From UTCHB3 sp964625575 (GTDB taxonomy: Bacteria > Bacteroidota > Ignavibacteria > Ignavibacteriales > Ignavibacteriaceae), in contig CAZVBQ010000016.1 of NCBI GenBank assembly GCA_964625575.1, positions 1 to 64,000 of the forward strand: DNA of 64,000 nucleotides, in the 5' to 3' direction. Below the pieces are notes generated by a model that saw nothing but the letters and a program-made list of their open reading frames with translations, did not search any database and was not told the origin of the DNA. The translations under genes and the position numbers were made by a program. How positions within the stretch are numbered: the first letter of the stretch is position 1; every line of letters starts with the position of its first letter. Below are positions 53,639-61,936 of this stretch, in pieces.

Positions 53639-54502
53639 TTAATGATTTCTTAACTCAATTTTAAGGGAAAAAGAAGCCAGAAATGTTCCTAAAACTGCGA
53701 TTAACGGAGCGGCTCCCAACGCGAGAATAGTGCCGGTTGGTCCGGCTGTATCAACCGCGCGAACTCCTAAAAATTCAAACCGTGAATTTACAACTATTGA
53801 GTAAAAAATTAATGTGACGAATGCACATATTATCCCTAAAGTGAAAGAACCCAAATACGCGGGAAATTTTATTTTGAATAAACTGCCTCCCACAAGCCTC
53901 ATTGTGTTGAGATCTTCCCTCCTGACTTCAAACGCCGATCTTATGGACGTGTAGGCCAAATAGATGGAAAGAAGAAGGAAAAGCGCCGTCACCACGATAG
54001 CAATTGATCTCACTTTGCCGGTAAATTCGATGATCTCCTGCAACATTTTGGATCTGAACTCGTAACTCGCCACCCCATCGAGTTTCGCCATTTCATCGAC
54101 GGTTTTCTCAAGGTCAGGCATGTTTCTTCCATCAGTGTCAAGATTCACAAGGATCGATGCAGGAAGAGGGTTGTTTCCGAGTATTTTTCTGAAATCTTCT
54201 CCCGTGGTAGCGATAAACTCCCTTTCAGCGTCAGTCGCGCTGATGTATTTAACCCCTTTTATGCCCGGCATTCCACGGAATTTCGCGATCAAAGCATCTT
54301 TTGCATCAGTTCCAAGAGAATCATCGAGATAAAAACTGGCGGTAACATTTCTTGTTAGCTCCGCGTTCAAAGCTCCTGAAAAATTGGTAACCAAATACGA
54401 AGCTACTGCAAATACCGAGGCGAGTAAAAGCGAGAAGAATGTGATGATTGTTGTGATACCGGCATGGCGTAAATTTCGCCAGGCTTCTTTAATATAGAAC
54501 AT
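53639..54502 (-). CDS. ftsX: FtsX-family cell division permease
   Basis: 287 aa. One N-terminal TM, an extracytoplasmic domain (about 45-165), then three C-terminal TMs, the FtsX layout. Motif: FEVRREDLNTMRLVGGS. With FtsE it activates peptidoglycan hydrolases at the septum. No ftsE is adjacent, unlike the usual ftsEX operon. It follows a lipoprotein gene by 6 bp. Confidence 0.9.
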   Translation of the reverse strand: MFYIKEAWRNLRHAGITTIITFFSLLLASVFAVASYLVTNFSGALNAELTRNVTASFYLDDSLGTDAKDALIAKFRGMPGIKGVKYISATDAEREFIATTGEDFRKILGNNPLPASILVNLDTDGRNMPDLEKTVDEMAKLDGVASYEFRSKMLQEIIEFTGKVRSIAIVVTALFLLLSIYLAYTSIRSAFEVRREDLNTMRLVGGSLFKIKFPAYLGSFTLGIICAFVTLIFYSIVVNSRFEFLGVRAVDTAGPTGTILALGAAPLIAVLGTFLASFSLKIELRNH

Positions 54503-54508
54503 GTCGCC

Positions 54509-55018
54509 TTATAAGTTTGATTCGTCAATCCAGCGTGAAATTTGCCACCTTTTGGTGACCGCGTTTTTTTCAAGATCAAGGTTCACCCTGCCGTTGATAC
54601 GTACAATGTCACTGGGGTTGAAAGTTATGGTCAGATTAAAACTCCTGACAATATTCATTTTTAATGAGTCACCACTCGAAAGAACTATATTGTTCCAGAC
54701 AAGATCGAGTCGTTCAGAGTTTGAAAACAGTCCGTATGTTGTTCTTAACTCTTCATCCCTCCCCCATGATACATCAGCTCCCAGATCATAGTCCCTGAAT
54801 GTAAAAATAAAATCATCTTTAATAAGCGCCGAGTATATACTCGTATCTTTAAATGTATAGGCGTATTTCAGATTTGTAAAAACCCCGTCGGGCGTTGAAA
54901 GGTCACTCAACACTCCGCCGCCGCCCTGACCGTCTGAATAATGCCCCGGGGCGAATGGATTTTCACACGCCGAGAAGAACAACAGCACGGCAAACCCCAT
55001 AACAAGCGAGAGCCGCAT
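54509..55018 (-). CDS. Predicted lipoprotein, related to the upstream one
   Basis: 169 aa. Lipoprotein signal with lipobox FFSAC (Cys about 18). No named family. The C-terminal part has alternating beta strands and ends KRWQISRWIDES, matching QLWSIYQWLDIK at the end of the neighbouring lipoprotein. This suggests NTF2/SnoaL-like folds and a paralogous pair. Start overlaps the upstream stop (TGATG). Confidence 0.78.
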   Translation of the reverse strand: MRLSLVMGFAVLLFFSACENPFAPGHYSDGQGGGGVLSDLSTPDGVFTNLKYAYTFKDTSIYSALIKDDFIFTFRDYDLGADVSWGRDEELRTTYGLFSNSERLDLVWNNIVLSSGDSLKMNIVRSFNLTITFNPSDIVRINGRVNLDLEKNAVTKRWQISRWIDESNL

Positions 55019-55596
55019 CAGTTGAAGTATCCTTTAACTTCACTCCACGTCGGAAGTACACCAGACTTTATATCAAGCCACTGATAGATACTCCACAACT
55101 GCTGCTTGTCGCGAATTAGTTTGAATTGCAGTTTGCCTCCGAAAACGTTCGGCAGCCCCTGAATATTATGCGGGACTGTAAGATCATAGTCAGCGGAGAG
55201 ATACGCGCTGTCTCCAAACGAGATAAGGTCTTCATTTTGAAGTGTCAGACTGATCGAGGATTCCGCAGGAATCTTGTTGATAATGTTATTAAGGTACTGC
55301 TCCTCATCTTTCACCGACCACCCGAATGAGAGAACAGCGTGCTTGGAAATAGCTTCCGCGTTTGCCACGTAAGCGTAATTCTTTCCGTTTTTCAACGAAT
55401 CACTGAATGATTTTAGATAATATTGAGTGCTCTTCGTCTGAATCGAATTGGTGAAATTGCTCACCACGCTCGCCACATCAACCGGCTGGAGGTAGTTGAA
55501 TCTGGGCACATCGGGTATCTCCGGGGTGCGGGTTGTGAAGATATCACATCCGGCAACCAGGATCAGAAGTGAAGCGAAGATCAAGAGGCGATACAT
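55018..55596 (-). CDS. Predicted lipoprotein with NTF2-like features
   Basis: 192 aa. Lipobox LVAGC (Cys about 17). Envelope-located. It has a helical first half and a beta-rich second half (SISLTLQNEDLISFGDSAYLSADYDL, LQFKLIRDKQQLWSIYQWLD), consistent with an NTF2-like cone. Function unknown. It overlaps the methyltransferase stop by 16 bp, tying these envelope genes to recR and ybaB upstream. Confidence 0.78.
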   Translation of the reverse strand: MYRLLIFASLLILVAGCDIFTTRTPEIPDVPRFNYLQPVDVASVVSNFTNSIQTKSTQYYLKSFSDSLKNGKNYAYVANAEAISKHAVLSFGWSVKDEEQYLNNIINKIPAESSISLTLQNEDLISFGDSAYLSADYDLTVPHNIQGLPNVFGGKLQFKLIRDKQQLWSIYQWLDIKSGVLPTWSEVKGYFN

Positions 55597-56336
55597 ATAA
55601 TTCTTTGAGATGATGATTCATCAAATTTACTCCCTGAATAGTCTCCGAACAACGATATTTTTGTTGCCCCGGCGCTCTCAAGAAGGGATATAATTTCTGC
55701 CGGTTCAAACATTCTTACAGATTCCTGAAACTCATGTGTTTCATCATTTGAAGTAAATCTAATCGATTTTACGACGCGGTTCCCTGTTATTTCCCTTGAA
55801 ATATCATAAACCACACCGTTCCGCTTAACAGTGTCCGAACGTGATATATGCGATTTCAGATAGTTTGGATTTAATACATCCAGAACAAAGTGTCCACCGC
55901 TTTTTCTCAATTCAAACGCGTTGGCAAGTGTGGAGAAATTATCATCGTCGTCGCGAAAATATCCCCAACTTGTGAAGATGCTCAGGACAAGGTCAAATCC
56001 GCTTCTAAAAGGGAGTGACCTTATGTCTCCCCTCACAAGCGACAATTCCACCCCTTCTTTCTCCATTTCGGAGCGGGCTGTGGTCAGCAGACGGTTGCTG
56101 AGATCAAATCCGGTTACGTTGAAACCTTCGGAGGCGAAAGTAACCGAGTGTCTTCCCGGTCCGCAACCAAGATCAAGTATTTTCGCGCCATGAGGAAGAT
56201 CAAGTTCCTGTCTCAAAAATGAGATGAACCTGAGTGCTTCTCCCCTGTCCCTGTGAGAATAAAGATTGAGGTAATGTTCTGACTCAAACCAACACTCGAA
56301 CCATTCAACTTCATTCTCCACCCCCCTCGACGTCAT
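55581..56336 (-). CDS. SAM-dependent methyltransferase
   Basis: 251 aa class I methyltransferase. Motif I ILDLGCGPGRHS, motif II VTGFDLSNRLL, and motif IV FDLVLSIFTSWGYF. A beta-rich insert follows the core. The substrate is not assignable. It overlaps recR by one base (TGATG). Confidence 0.9.
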   Translation of the reverse strand: MTSRGVENEVEWFECWFESEHYLNLYSHRDRGEALRFISFLRQELDLPHGAKILDLGCGPGRHSVTFASEGFNVTGFDLSNRLLTTARSEMEKEGVELSLVRGDIRSLPFRSGFDLVLSIFTSWGYFRDDDDNFSTLANAFELRKSGGHFVLDVLNPNYLKSHISRSDTVKRNGVVYDISREITGNRVVKSIRFTSNDETHEFQESVRMFEPAEIISLLESAGATKISLFGDYSGSKFDESSSQRIICIAS

Positions 56337-56929
56337 CAGAACTTGCTCCGTCCAGTGACCGCCCGGCCAATAGTGGCATCGTCGGCAAATTCAATGTTTC
56401 CACCAATGGGAAGCCCACGCGCGATCCTGCTGACGGGGATTCCTGTCGGCAAAATAAGCCTGTTCAAATAAAGGGATGTGGCCTCACCTTCAGTATCCGG
56501 ATTAAGCGCGAGAATTACTTCCTTAACATCATCTTTCAGCCGGGTAAGGAGTTCTTTCACCTTCAGATTTTCGGGTCCAATACCGTTCAAAGGCGAGAGA
56601 ACCCCACCCAACACATGGTAAGTTCCTGTGTATTCATGGGAGCGTTCGATGGCGATCACGTCGTTAATATCTTCAACCACACAGATTATCGATTTGTCAC
56701 GTCTTTCAGAACTGCAAATATCACAGATATCCTCTTCCCCAATGTTGAAGCAGATATTGCAGAATTTAATTCTGGTCTTTAGCCCGATAAGAGCTTCAGT
56801 GAGTTTGTCGATTTGATCAGGATCCTGGCGAAGGAGGTAGAGTGCCAGTCGTCTGGCACTTTTTGCTCCAACACCCGGAAATTTTGAGAATTCTTCTACA
56901 ACCGCCTGAAGCGGTCCGGGTAAGTTCAT
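56336..56929 (-). CDS. recR: Recombination protein RecR
   Basis: 197 aa. Ring-forming partner of RecO and RecF. HhH motif (FPGVGAKSARRLALYLL), a four-Cys zinc finger (CNICFNIGEEDICDIC), a Toprim domain (CVVEDINDVIAIE, ALNPDTEGEATSLYL) and a C-terminal ARGLPIGGNIEFADDATIGRA. It follows ybaB by 3 bp, the common ybaB-recR order. Confidence 0.96.
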   Translation of the reverse strand: MNLPGPLQAVVEEFSKFPGVGAKSARRLALYLLRQDPDQIDKLTEALIGLKTRIKFCNICFNIGEEDICDICSSERRDKSIICVVEDINDVIAIERSHEYTGTYHVLGGVLSPLNGIGPENLKVKELLTRLKDDVKEVILALNPDTEGEATSLYLNRLILPTGIPVSRIARGLPIGGNIEFADDATIGRAVTGRSKF

Positions 56930-56932
56930 AAA

Positions 56933-57265
56933 TTAGAATCCGGGCAGATTCATCCCGGGAGGGATCACGCCTTTGGTGAGTTTGCCCATCTCATCTTCGT
57001 GCATCTTTTTAGCTGCAACAATCGCTTTATTAACGGCAGCAACTATGAGGTCTTCAAGTACCTCTTTGTCGTCCGGAACAATAACAGCAGGATCGAGCAC
57101 TATGGAAACCAGTTCATTGTTTCCGTTAACGGTTGCCTTGATCATGCCACCGCCGGCTTCCTCGGTTATGGTTTTTGCAGCGAGTTCATTCTGGAGTTTC
57201 GCCATATCCTCTTGTAATTTTTGAACCTGGCGCATCATCTGCTGCATATTTGGTTTATTGAACAT
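56933..57265 (-). CDS. ybaB: YbaB/EbfC nucleoid-associated protein
   Basis: 110 aa. DNA-binding dimer: N-terminal coiled coil (MMRQVQKLQEDMAKLQNEL), the V-x-x-x-G-G-G-M-[IV]-x-[AV]-T strand and a C-terminal helix. dnaX, its usual upstream neighbour, is absent. The gene diverges from the purine/phospholipid operon across a 103-bp intergenic region. Confidence 0.92.
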   Translation of the reverse strand: MFNKPNMQQMMRQVQKLQEDMAKLQNELAAKTITEEAGGGMIKATVNGNNELVSIVLDPAVIVPDDKEVLEDLIVAAVNKAIVAAKKMHEDEMGKLTKGVIPPGMNLPGF

Positions 57266-57302
57266 CTATCCTCCGTTATGAAGAGTTATTTTAAGAAATT
57301 GT

Positions 57303-57333
57303 TTATTTATGTAATTCGTAAACTTTATATTTG
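57303..57333 (+). promoter_or_regulatory. Weak candidate promoter of the PurC-like/psd operon
   Basis: TATATTTG at 57326-57333 fits the -7 box TAnnTTTG. The sequence 19 nt upstream (TTAT) fits the -33 box poorly. It lies in the divergent region 36 bp before the GTG start. Confidence 0.22.
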
Positions 57334-57368
57334 GCATCTACAAATTTTCAATTTGAAAAGCGAGAAAA

Positions 57369-57974
57369 GTGCAGATAGAATTGGAGAATCACTCAAAAAA
57401 AAGCGGAATAACTAAAAAGCGCGTTGCTAATTTACGAGGAAATTCTCTAATTATTTCTCCGCAACTTTTTGACTACCTGAAAGAGTTCAACCTCCCCCTT
57501 CTGCCGTATCCCGGACTCGAAAAAGGGGTAACCGAACTAAGATTCAAAATAAAGGTGGTTAATCTTGCTGATCTGTATTTGTCAGAAATTGGTAAGACGG
57601 AAGTGTTGCAGCCACTTAAGGTTCCGGGTCACTACGTGTTCCCGGATGGTGAGCCGGCCGGGATGATAACCGATTCAATGCTTTACTCTCTCGGGCTTTC
57701 ATCTCCCGGTGAGTACAGGGCTGCGGCCAAACTTGCATACAAGCTTAATGCCGTTTTAAGATCTTTTTTTGAGAGAAGAGGCTGCGATCTCGTTTCGGTG
57801 CTGGTATCGTTTGTTGTTCAGGAAGAAAAAGTCATGATCAACGGAAAGTTCCACTACACCGATATAATTGTGACACCTCCTGAACGGAACAAGAGCCTGG
57901 ATGAATTCATCATCCATGGTAACTCTGTAAAAGTTCGTAATTACATTAAATTTTTTAATAAAATTCTGGAATAG
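57369..57974 (+). CDS. PurC-like protein (SAICAR synthase C-terminal half) lacking key motifs
   Basis: 201 aa, GTG start behind GAG. The second half is recognisably derived from SAICAR synthase: MITDSMLYSLGLSSPGEY, AAAKLAYKLNAVLRSFFERRGCDLVSVLVSFVV corresponds to the family's L-I-T-x-x-x-x-x-x-L-G-L and A-x-K-[IL]-N-x-[VI]-L-x-x-F-F-x-x-R-G-x-x-L-V-D-F-K-L-E-F-G. The first half lacks the GKAK nucleotide-binding hairpin. The downstream catalytic LEFG and LADE-ISPDxxR motifs are replaced (SFVVQEEK, YTDIIVTPPERN). So it may be an inactive relative rather than PurC itself. It is adjacent to psd, pssA, purS and purQ, a purine context. Identification is by eye and needs a profile comparison. Confidence 0.62.
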   Translation: MQIELENHSKKSGITKKRVANLRGNSLIISPQLFDYLKEFNLPLLPYPGLEKGVTELRFKIKVVNLADLYLSEIGKTEVLQPLKVPGHYVFPDGEPAGMITDSMLYSLGLSSPGEYRAAAKLAYKLNAVLRSFFERRGCDLVSVLVSFVVQEEKVMINGKFHYTDIIVTPPERNKSLDEFIIHGNSVKVRNYIKFFNKILE

Positions 57975-58649
57975 ATGTTAACTAAATACGGTTATTTCAC
58001 GATTGGCATCGTGTTACTGATATCCTTTGCCCTGATAGCAACCGGGATATGGCTGGGTGATAAACCCTTCATCAAGTATCCCCTCTTCGCTCTCGCGGCA
58101 TTTCTCACGATCTTTACATTGAATTTCTTCCGTGATCCTGAGAGAACAACACCAACCGGCGATGACCTTGTTATGTCACCTGCTGACGGGAAGGTATTGT
58201 TTGTAAAGGAAGTTTATGATGATGAATATATTAAGGGGAAGGCACTGCAAATTTCGGTGTTTATGTCGCCGCTCAACGTTCACGTTAACAGGATACCTGT
58301 AGCCGGAAAGGTTGAGTATCTGAAGTACCACGAAGGCAAATACCTTGTGGCTTGGGATGACAAGTCTTCATCTGAAAATGAAAGATTTTTAACCGGGATC
58401 AATTATGGCTCCGGTAAGGTTCTCTTTTCGCAGATCGCGGGATACGTCGCTCGACGGATCGTGAACGATCTAAAGGAGGGGCAAAAGGTTAAGGCCGGAG
58501 AACGTTTCGGCATGATAAAATTTGGCAGCAGGGTCGATGTTCTTGTTGACCCTTCAAGCATCCCTCAAGTGAAAGCCGGGGATGCAGTGACTGCCGGGGA
58601 GACGGTACTTTTTAAGCTTGCGAATGGAAGCAAAAATGTTTCAAAATAA
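57975..58649 (+). CDS. psd: Phosphatidylserine decarboxylase
   Basis: 224 aa, the short (archaeal-type/PSD-A) form with an N-terminal hydrophobic segment. It makes phosphatidylethanolamine from phosphatidylserine with a pyruvoyl group formed by self-cleavage. The Gly-Ser cleavage pair is FGSRVDVLVD. HVNRIPVAGKVEYLKYHEGKY is also family-specific. It starts immediately after the preceding TAG and overlaps pssA by 14 bp. Confidence 0.93.
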   Translation: MLTKYGYFTIGIVLLISFALIATGIWLGDKPFIKYPLFALAAFLTIFTLNFFRDPERTTPTGDDLVMSPADGKVLFVKEVYDDEYIKGKALQISVFMSPLNVHVNRIPVAGKVEYLKYHEGKYLVAWDDKSSSENERFLTGINYGSGKVLFSQIAGYVARRIVNDLKEGQKVKAGERFGMIKFGSRVDVLVDPSSIPQVKAGDAVTAGETVLFKLANGSKNVSK

Positions 58650-59349
58650 ACGCGCTATAATTCCGGGTTTGCTCACCTTGAGCAACCTTACTTGCGGTTA
58701 CCTCTCGATAGTTTACGCGTCGCGGGAGGAATTCACCGTCGCCGGGTACTTGATACTCGCCTCGGCGTTTTTCGACCTGATAGATGGACTTGCCGCCCGG
58801 CTTCTGAAAGCAGCCTCAAACTTTGGCGTGCAGCTTGATTCACTCGCCGATATTGTGGGATTTGGCGCCCCTACCGCGTTTCTTATCTACAAATATAAAC
58901 TTGAAGAGACAGGTAACTGGGGTCTTGTAATAAGCCTCCTCTTTCTCGTCGCCGGAGCGCTCCGGCTCGCGAGGTTCAATACCGAGGTGAGTTCCGATCT
59001 TAAAAAGCACGATTTTAAGGGAATTCCCATTCCCGTGGCGGCACTTCTTGTCACCCTGCTCGTTCTCGCGCAGATAGAAAGCAGCCTCATCCCCTGGAAC
59101 TGGAAAATGTTCTTCCCTGCCATAACAATAATCGCGGCGGCAGGAATGGTTTCAAGCTTGAAGTTCGCGGCATTCCCCAAAGCAAACGCGAAATTCTTCA
59201 AAAAAAATCCGGCTGCAACAATTTTATTGGTTGCAACTCCTTTTGCTATATGGTTTTATGGAGTAACCGGCCTTTTTGTAACATTTGTTTTTGGTATTTT
59301 ATATAACCTCGCGCAAGGTTATGTTTCATTTTTGAAAATCAAGAAGTAA
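58636..59349 (+). CDS. pssA: CDP-diacylglycerol-serine O-phosphatidyltransferase
   Basis: 237 aa, multi-pass membrane enzyme that makes phosphatidylserine, the substrate of psd next door. The CDP-alcohol phosphotransferase motif is complete: FDLIDGLAARLLKAASNFG followed by QLDSLAD. The frame opens upstream at TTG 58618 with an ATG at 58624. The ATG at 58636 is used because GGAAG precedes it by 5 nt. Confidence 0.93.
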   Translation: MFQNKRAIIPGLLTLSNLTCGYLSIVYASREEFTVAGYLILASAFFDLIDGLAARLLKAASNFGVQLDSLADIVGFGAPTAFLIYKYKLEETGNWGLVISLLFLVAGALRLARFNTEVSSDLKKHDFKGIPIPVAALLVTLLVLAQIESSLIPWNWKMFFPAITIIAAAGMVSSLKFAAFPKANAKFFKKNPAATILLVATPFAIWFYGVTGLFVTFVFGILYNLAQGYVSFLKIKK

Positions 59350-59361
59350 ACCGGAACTGAC

Positions 59362-59619
59362 GTGTTCAAAGCAAAAGTGATCATCAAGAGAAGGAAGTCG
59401 ATCCTCGACCCGCAAGGCAAGGCTGCTGAACAGGGAGCCCGGTTGCTCGGGTTCAATAACATAGCCTCCGTGCGTATCAACAAGGAAGTGGAATTCTTCG
59501 TTAATCTCTCATCAAAAGAGGAAGCCCTCAAAGAAGTTAACGAGTTTTCAACCAAGCTTCTTGCCAATCCGATAATGGAAGATTTTGAAGTGTTTCTGGA
59601 AGAGATCAATGAAGCCTGA
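59362..59619 (+). CDS. purS: Phosphoribosylformylglycinamidine synthase, PurS subunit
   Basis: 85 aa, GTG start. Structural subunit of the three-part FGAM synthase. Typical beginning KAKVIIKRRKSILDPQGKA, then LGFNNIASVRINKEVEF. It overlaps purQ by 11 bp. The large PurL subunit is not in the window. Confidence 0.94.
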   Translation: MFKAKVIIKRRKSILDPQGKAAEQGARLLGFNNIASVRINKEVEFFVNLSSKEEALKEVNEFSTKLLANPIMEDFEVFLEEINEA

Positions 59620-60325
59620 GTTCGGAGTTGTCGTTTTTCCCGGATCAAACTGCGACCACGATGCTTACTCGTCGTTAAAGCATGAGCTTGGGTACGATGT
59701 CGAATTTCTTTGGCACAAAGACCACTCATTAAAAGATTGCAACGTGATAATCCTCCCCGGAGGTTTTTCATACGGTGACTATATAAGATGTGGTGCCGTC
59801 GCGAAGCTCTCCCCGATCATGAGTGAAGTTGTAAAATTTGCAGCAGCCGGAGGTATCGTCATCGGAATATGCAATGGATTTCAGATACTTTGCGAAACCG
59901 GTCTTCTGCCCGGGGTGCTGCTCAAAAATGAGAACCTCAAGTTCATCTGTGAAGATGTGCATTTAAAAGTGGACGGCGCGTCAGACATTTTCGCGAGCGG
60001 ATCTCAGGGTAAGATTGCGACCATCCCCATAGCCCACGGTGAAGGTAATTACTTTATTGAACCTGATGGGCTTGAAGAACTTGAAAGAAATGGACAGGTT
60101 CTTTTCCGCTATAGCGATGCCTCCGGAAATGTAATTCCGGACTCAAATCCTAACGGATCGCTCAAAAATATTGCCGGGATTGTGAATGAAAATGGCAACG
60201 TTCTTGGAATGATGCCCCACCCCGAAAGAGCCTGCAGTTCACTTCTTGGAAATGAAGACGGAAAGTTCATCTTTACGTCAATTGCTGAATTTATTAAAAA
60301 GAAAGAGGTAGAAAATGTTCTCTAA
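59609..60325 (+). CDS. purQ: Phosphoribosylformylglycinamidine synthase, PurQ glutaminase subunit
   Basis: 238 aa class I glutamine amidotransferase. Nucleophile Cys in GICNGFQIL, and the His-Glu pair in MMPHPERA. It supplies ammonia to PurL. The start was moved from 59585 to the ATG at 59609 (KPEFGVVVFPGSNCD is the family N-terminus). It overlaps tatA by 11 bp. Confidence 0.95.
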   Translation: MKPEFGVVVFPGSNCDHDAYSSLKHELGYDVEFLWHKDHSLKDCNVIILPGGFSYGDYIRCGAVAKLSPIMSEVVKFAAAGGIVIGICNGFQILCETGLLPGVLLKNENLKFICEDVHLKVDGASDIFASGSQGKIATIPIAHGEGNYFIEPDGLEELERNGQVLFRYSDASGNVIPDSNPNGSLKNIAGIVNENGNVLGMMPHPERACSSLLGNEDGKFIFTSIAEFIKKKEVENVL

Positions 60326-60512
60326 TCTCGGACCATTGGAGATATTCCTTATTGTGCTTGTTGTACTTCTCCTTTTCGGTGCTAAAAAGATTCCCGAGCT
60401 TGCTCAGGGTGTCGGCAAAGGCATGAGAGAGTTCAAAAAAGCGATCAAGGATGTCGAACAGGATATCAAGTTAGACGAAACCAAAGATCAGAATAAAAAC
60501 AACCCGCAGTAA
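60315..60512 (+). CDS. tatA: Twin-arginine translocase subunit TatA
   Basis: 65 aa. One N-terminal TM (LGPLEIFLIVLVVLLLFGAKKIPEL) with the Phe-Gly hinge, an amphipathic helix (GKGMREFKKAIKD) and a charged tail. Forms the Tat pore. The usual tatC partner is not in the window. Confidence 0.93.
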   Translation: MFSNLGPLEIFLIVLVVLLLFGAKKIPELAQGVGKGMREFKKAIKDVEQDIKLDETKDQNKNNPQ

Positions 60513-60520
60513 CCGTCAGA

Positions 60521-61936
60521 TTGCCGCTTAACTACTCCTCCCTCGCTGAAAAACGGGAACTGATCCTTTCGGGTAAACTCGACCCGGTTGAAAATGTCAG
60601 ATATTTTCTCCAAAAAATAGAAGGAAATGCTGACATTAACGCCTATCTGCATGTAAACCAATCAGTTCTGAAAGATGCTGAGTCGCTACGCTTGAAATCA
60701 TCTTCCGGCGCGATTCCCGGCAGATTGTTTGGGGCTGTGGTTGCGGTGAAAGATGTAATTTCTGTCAGTGGAATGCCGATGACGTGCGCGTCAAAAGTGC
60801 TTGAAAATTTTGAGCCTGTTTACAACGCGACAGTGGTACAAAAGCTTCTATCTGAAGATGCCCTGATAATCGGTAAGTTGAATTGTGATGAGTTCGCCAT
60901 GGGCTCTTCAAATGAAAACTCTGCCTACGGCAAGGTTCTTAATCCCGTCGATAAAACCCGTGTACCGGGTGGTTCTTCCGGTGGCTCGGCTGCTGCTGTG
61001 GCAGCAGGGCTTTGTGATGTGGCACTGGGAACCGATACAGGTGGCTCCATCCGTCAACCCGCGGCATTTTGCGGTGTCTACGGTATTAAACCCACCTGGT
61101 CACGCGTCTCCCGGTATGGCCTGACCGCGTTCGCCTCATCATTCGATTCAATCGGCCCCCTCGCTAACACGCCTGAAGATTGCGCGCTTGTTTTGGATGT
61201 TATTTCAGGACATGACCCGAATGATTCAACTTCCACCCACGGGTATGAATCTATTTCGTTCCCCCTCTCCACCCCGGAGAAGGGTTTAAGAATCGGACTT
61301 CCTGTCGAATATTTCGGAGAGGGACTTGATCCGGAGATCCGGAACGGGGTTGAAGCCATCGCGGCGAAACTTGAAGCGCTCGGACACGTTGTAGACAGGG
61401 TAAGTCTGCCGGGAACGGAACACACCATCGCGGCCTATTATGTGCTCACTACAGCGGAAGCTGCTTCAAATCTTTCCAGGTACGATGGTGTCAGATACGG
61501 GGTTCGCTCCGGTAAACAGTCATCACTTGGTGAAATGTATGTTGAAACCAGATCTGAAGGTCTAGGCACGGAAGTAAAAAGGCGAATAATGCTGGGAAAT
61601 TATGTGCTTTCGGGAGGGTATTATGATGCTTATTTCAGCAAGGCACAAAAGGTCAGGCGCCTGATCAAAAACGATTTCACAAAAGTTTTCTCAGATCATG
61701 ATCTGATATTAACTCCGGTCACTCCGGAACTCCCCTTTAAATTCGGCGAGATGTCATCCGATCCACTTGCGATGTATCTTGGTGATATCTACACCACTTC
61801 AGTTAATCTGGCGGGTTTGCCAGCCATCTCAATTCCGGCAGGGCTCTCCAAAGAAGGGCTTCCTCTGGCAGCGCAGTTCATTGCTCCCGAATTCGAGGAA
61901 GAACTTCTCCTCAGAGTCGCGAAACTGCTACATTAA
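60521..61936 (+). CDS. gatA: Glutamyl-tRNA(Gln)/aspartyl-tRNA(Asn) amidotransferase subunit A
   Basis: 471 aa amidase-family enzyme. Catalytic Lys in VAVKDVI, cis-Ser/Ser in PGGSSGGSAAA and TDTGGSIRQPAA. It amidates misacylated tRNA in complex with GatB and GatC. The start is a TTG at 60521 with no clear ribosome site; no ATG occurs near the conserved N-terminus. The last 9 bp overlap the 3' end of the convergent ribBA gene. Confidence 0.95.
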   Translation: MPLNYSSLAEKRELILSGKLDPVENVRYFLQKIEGNADINAYLHVNQSVLKDAESLRLKSSSGAIPGRLFGAVVAVKDVISVSGMPMTCASKVLENFEPVYNATVVQKLLSEDALIIGKLNCDEFAMGSSNENSAYGKVLNPVDKTRVPGGSSGGSAAAVAAGLCDVALGTDTGGSIRQPAAFCGVYGIKPTWSRVSRYGLTAFASSFDSIGPLANTPEDCALVLDVISGHDPNDSTSTHGYESISFPLSTPEKGLRIGLPVEYFGEGLDPEIRNGVEAIAAKLEALGHVVDRVSLPGTEHTIAAYYVLTTAEAASNLSRYDGVRYGVRSGKQSSLGEMYVETRSEGLGTEVKRRIMLGNYVLSGGYYDAYFSKAQKVRRLIKNDFTKVFSDHDLILTPVTPELPFKFGEMSSDPLAMYLGDIYTTSVNLAGLPAISIPAGLSKEGLPLAAQFIAPEFEEELLLRVAKLLH

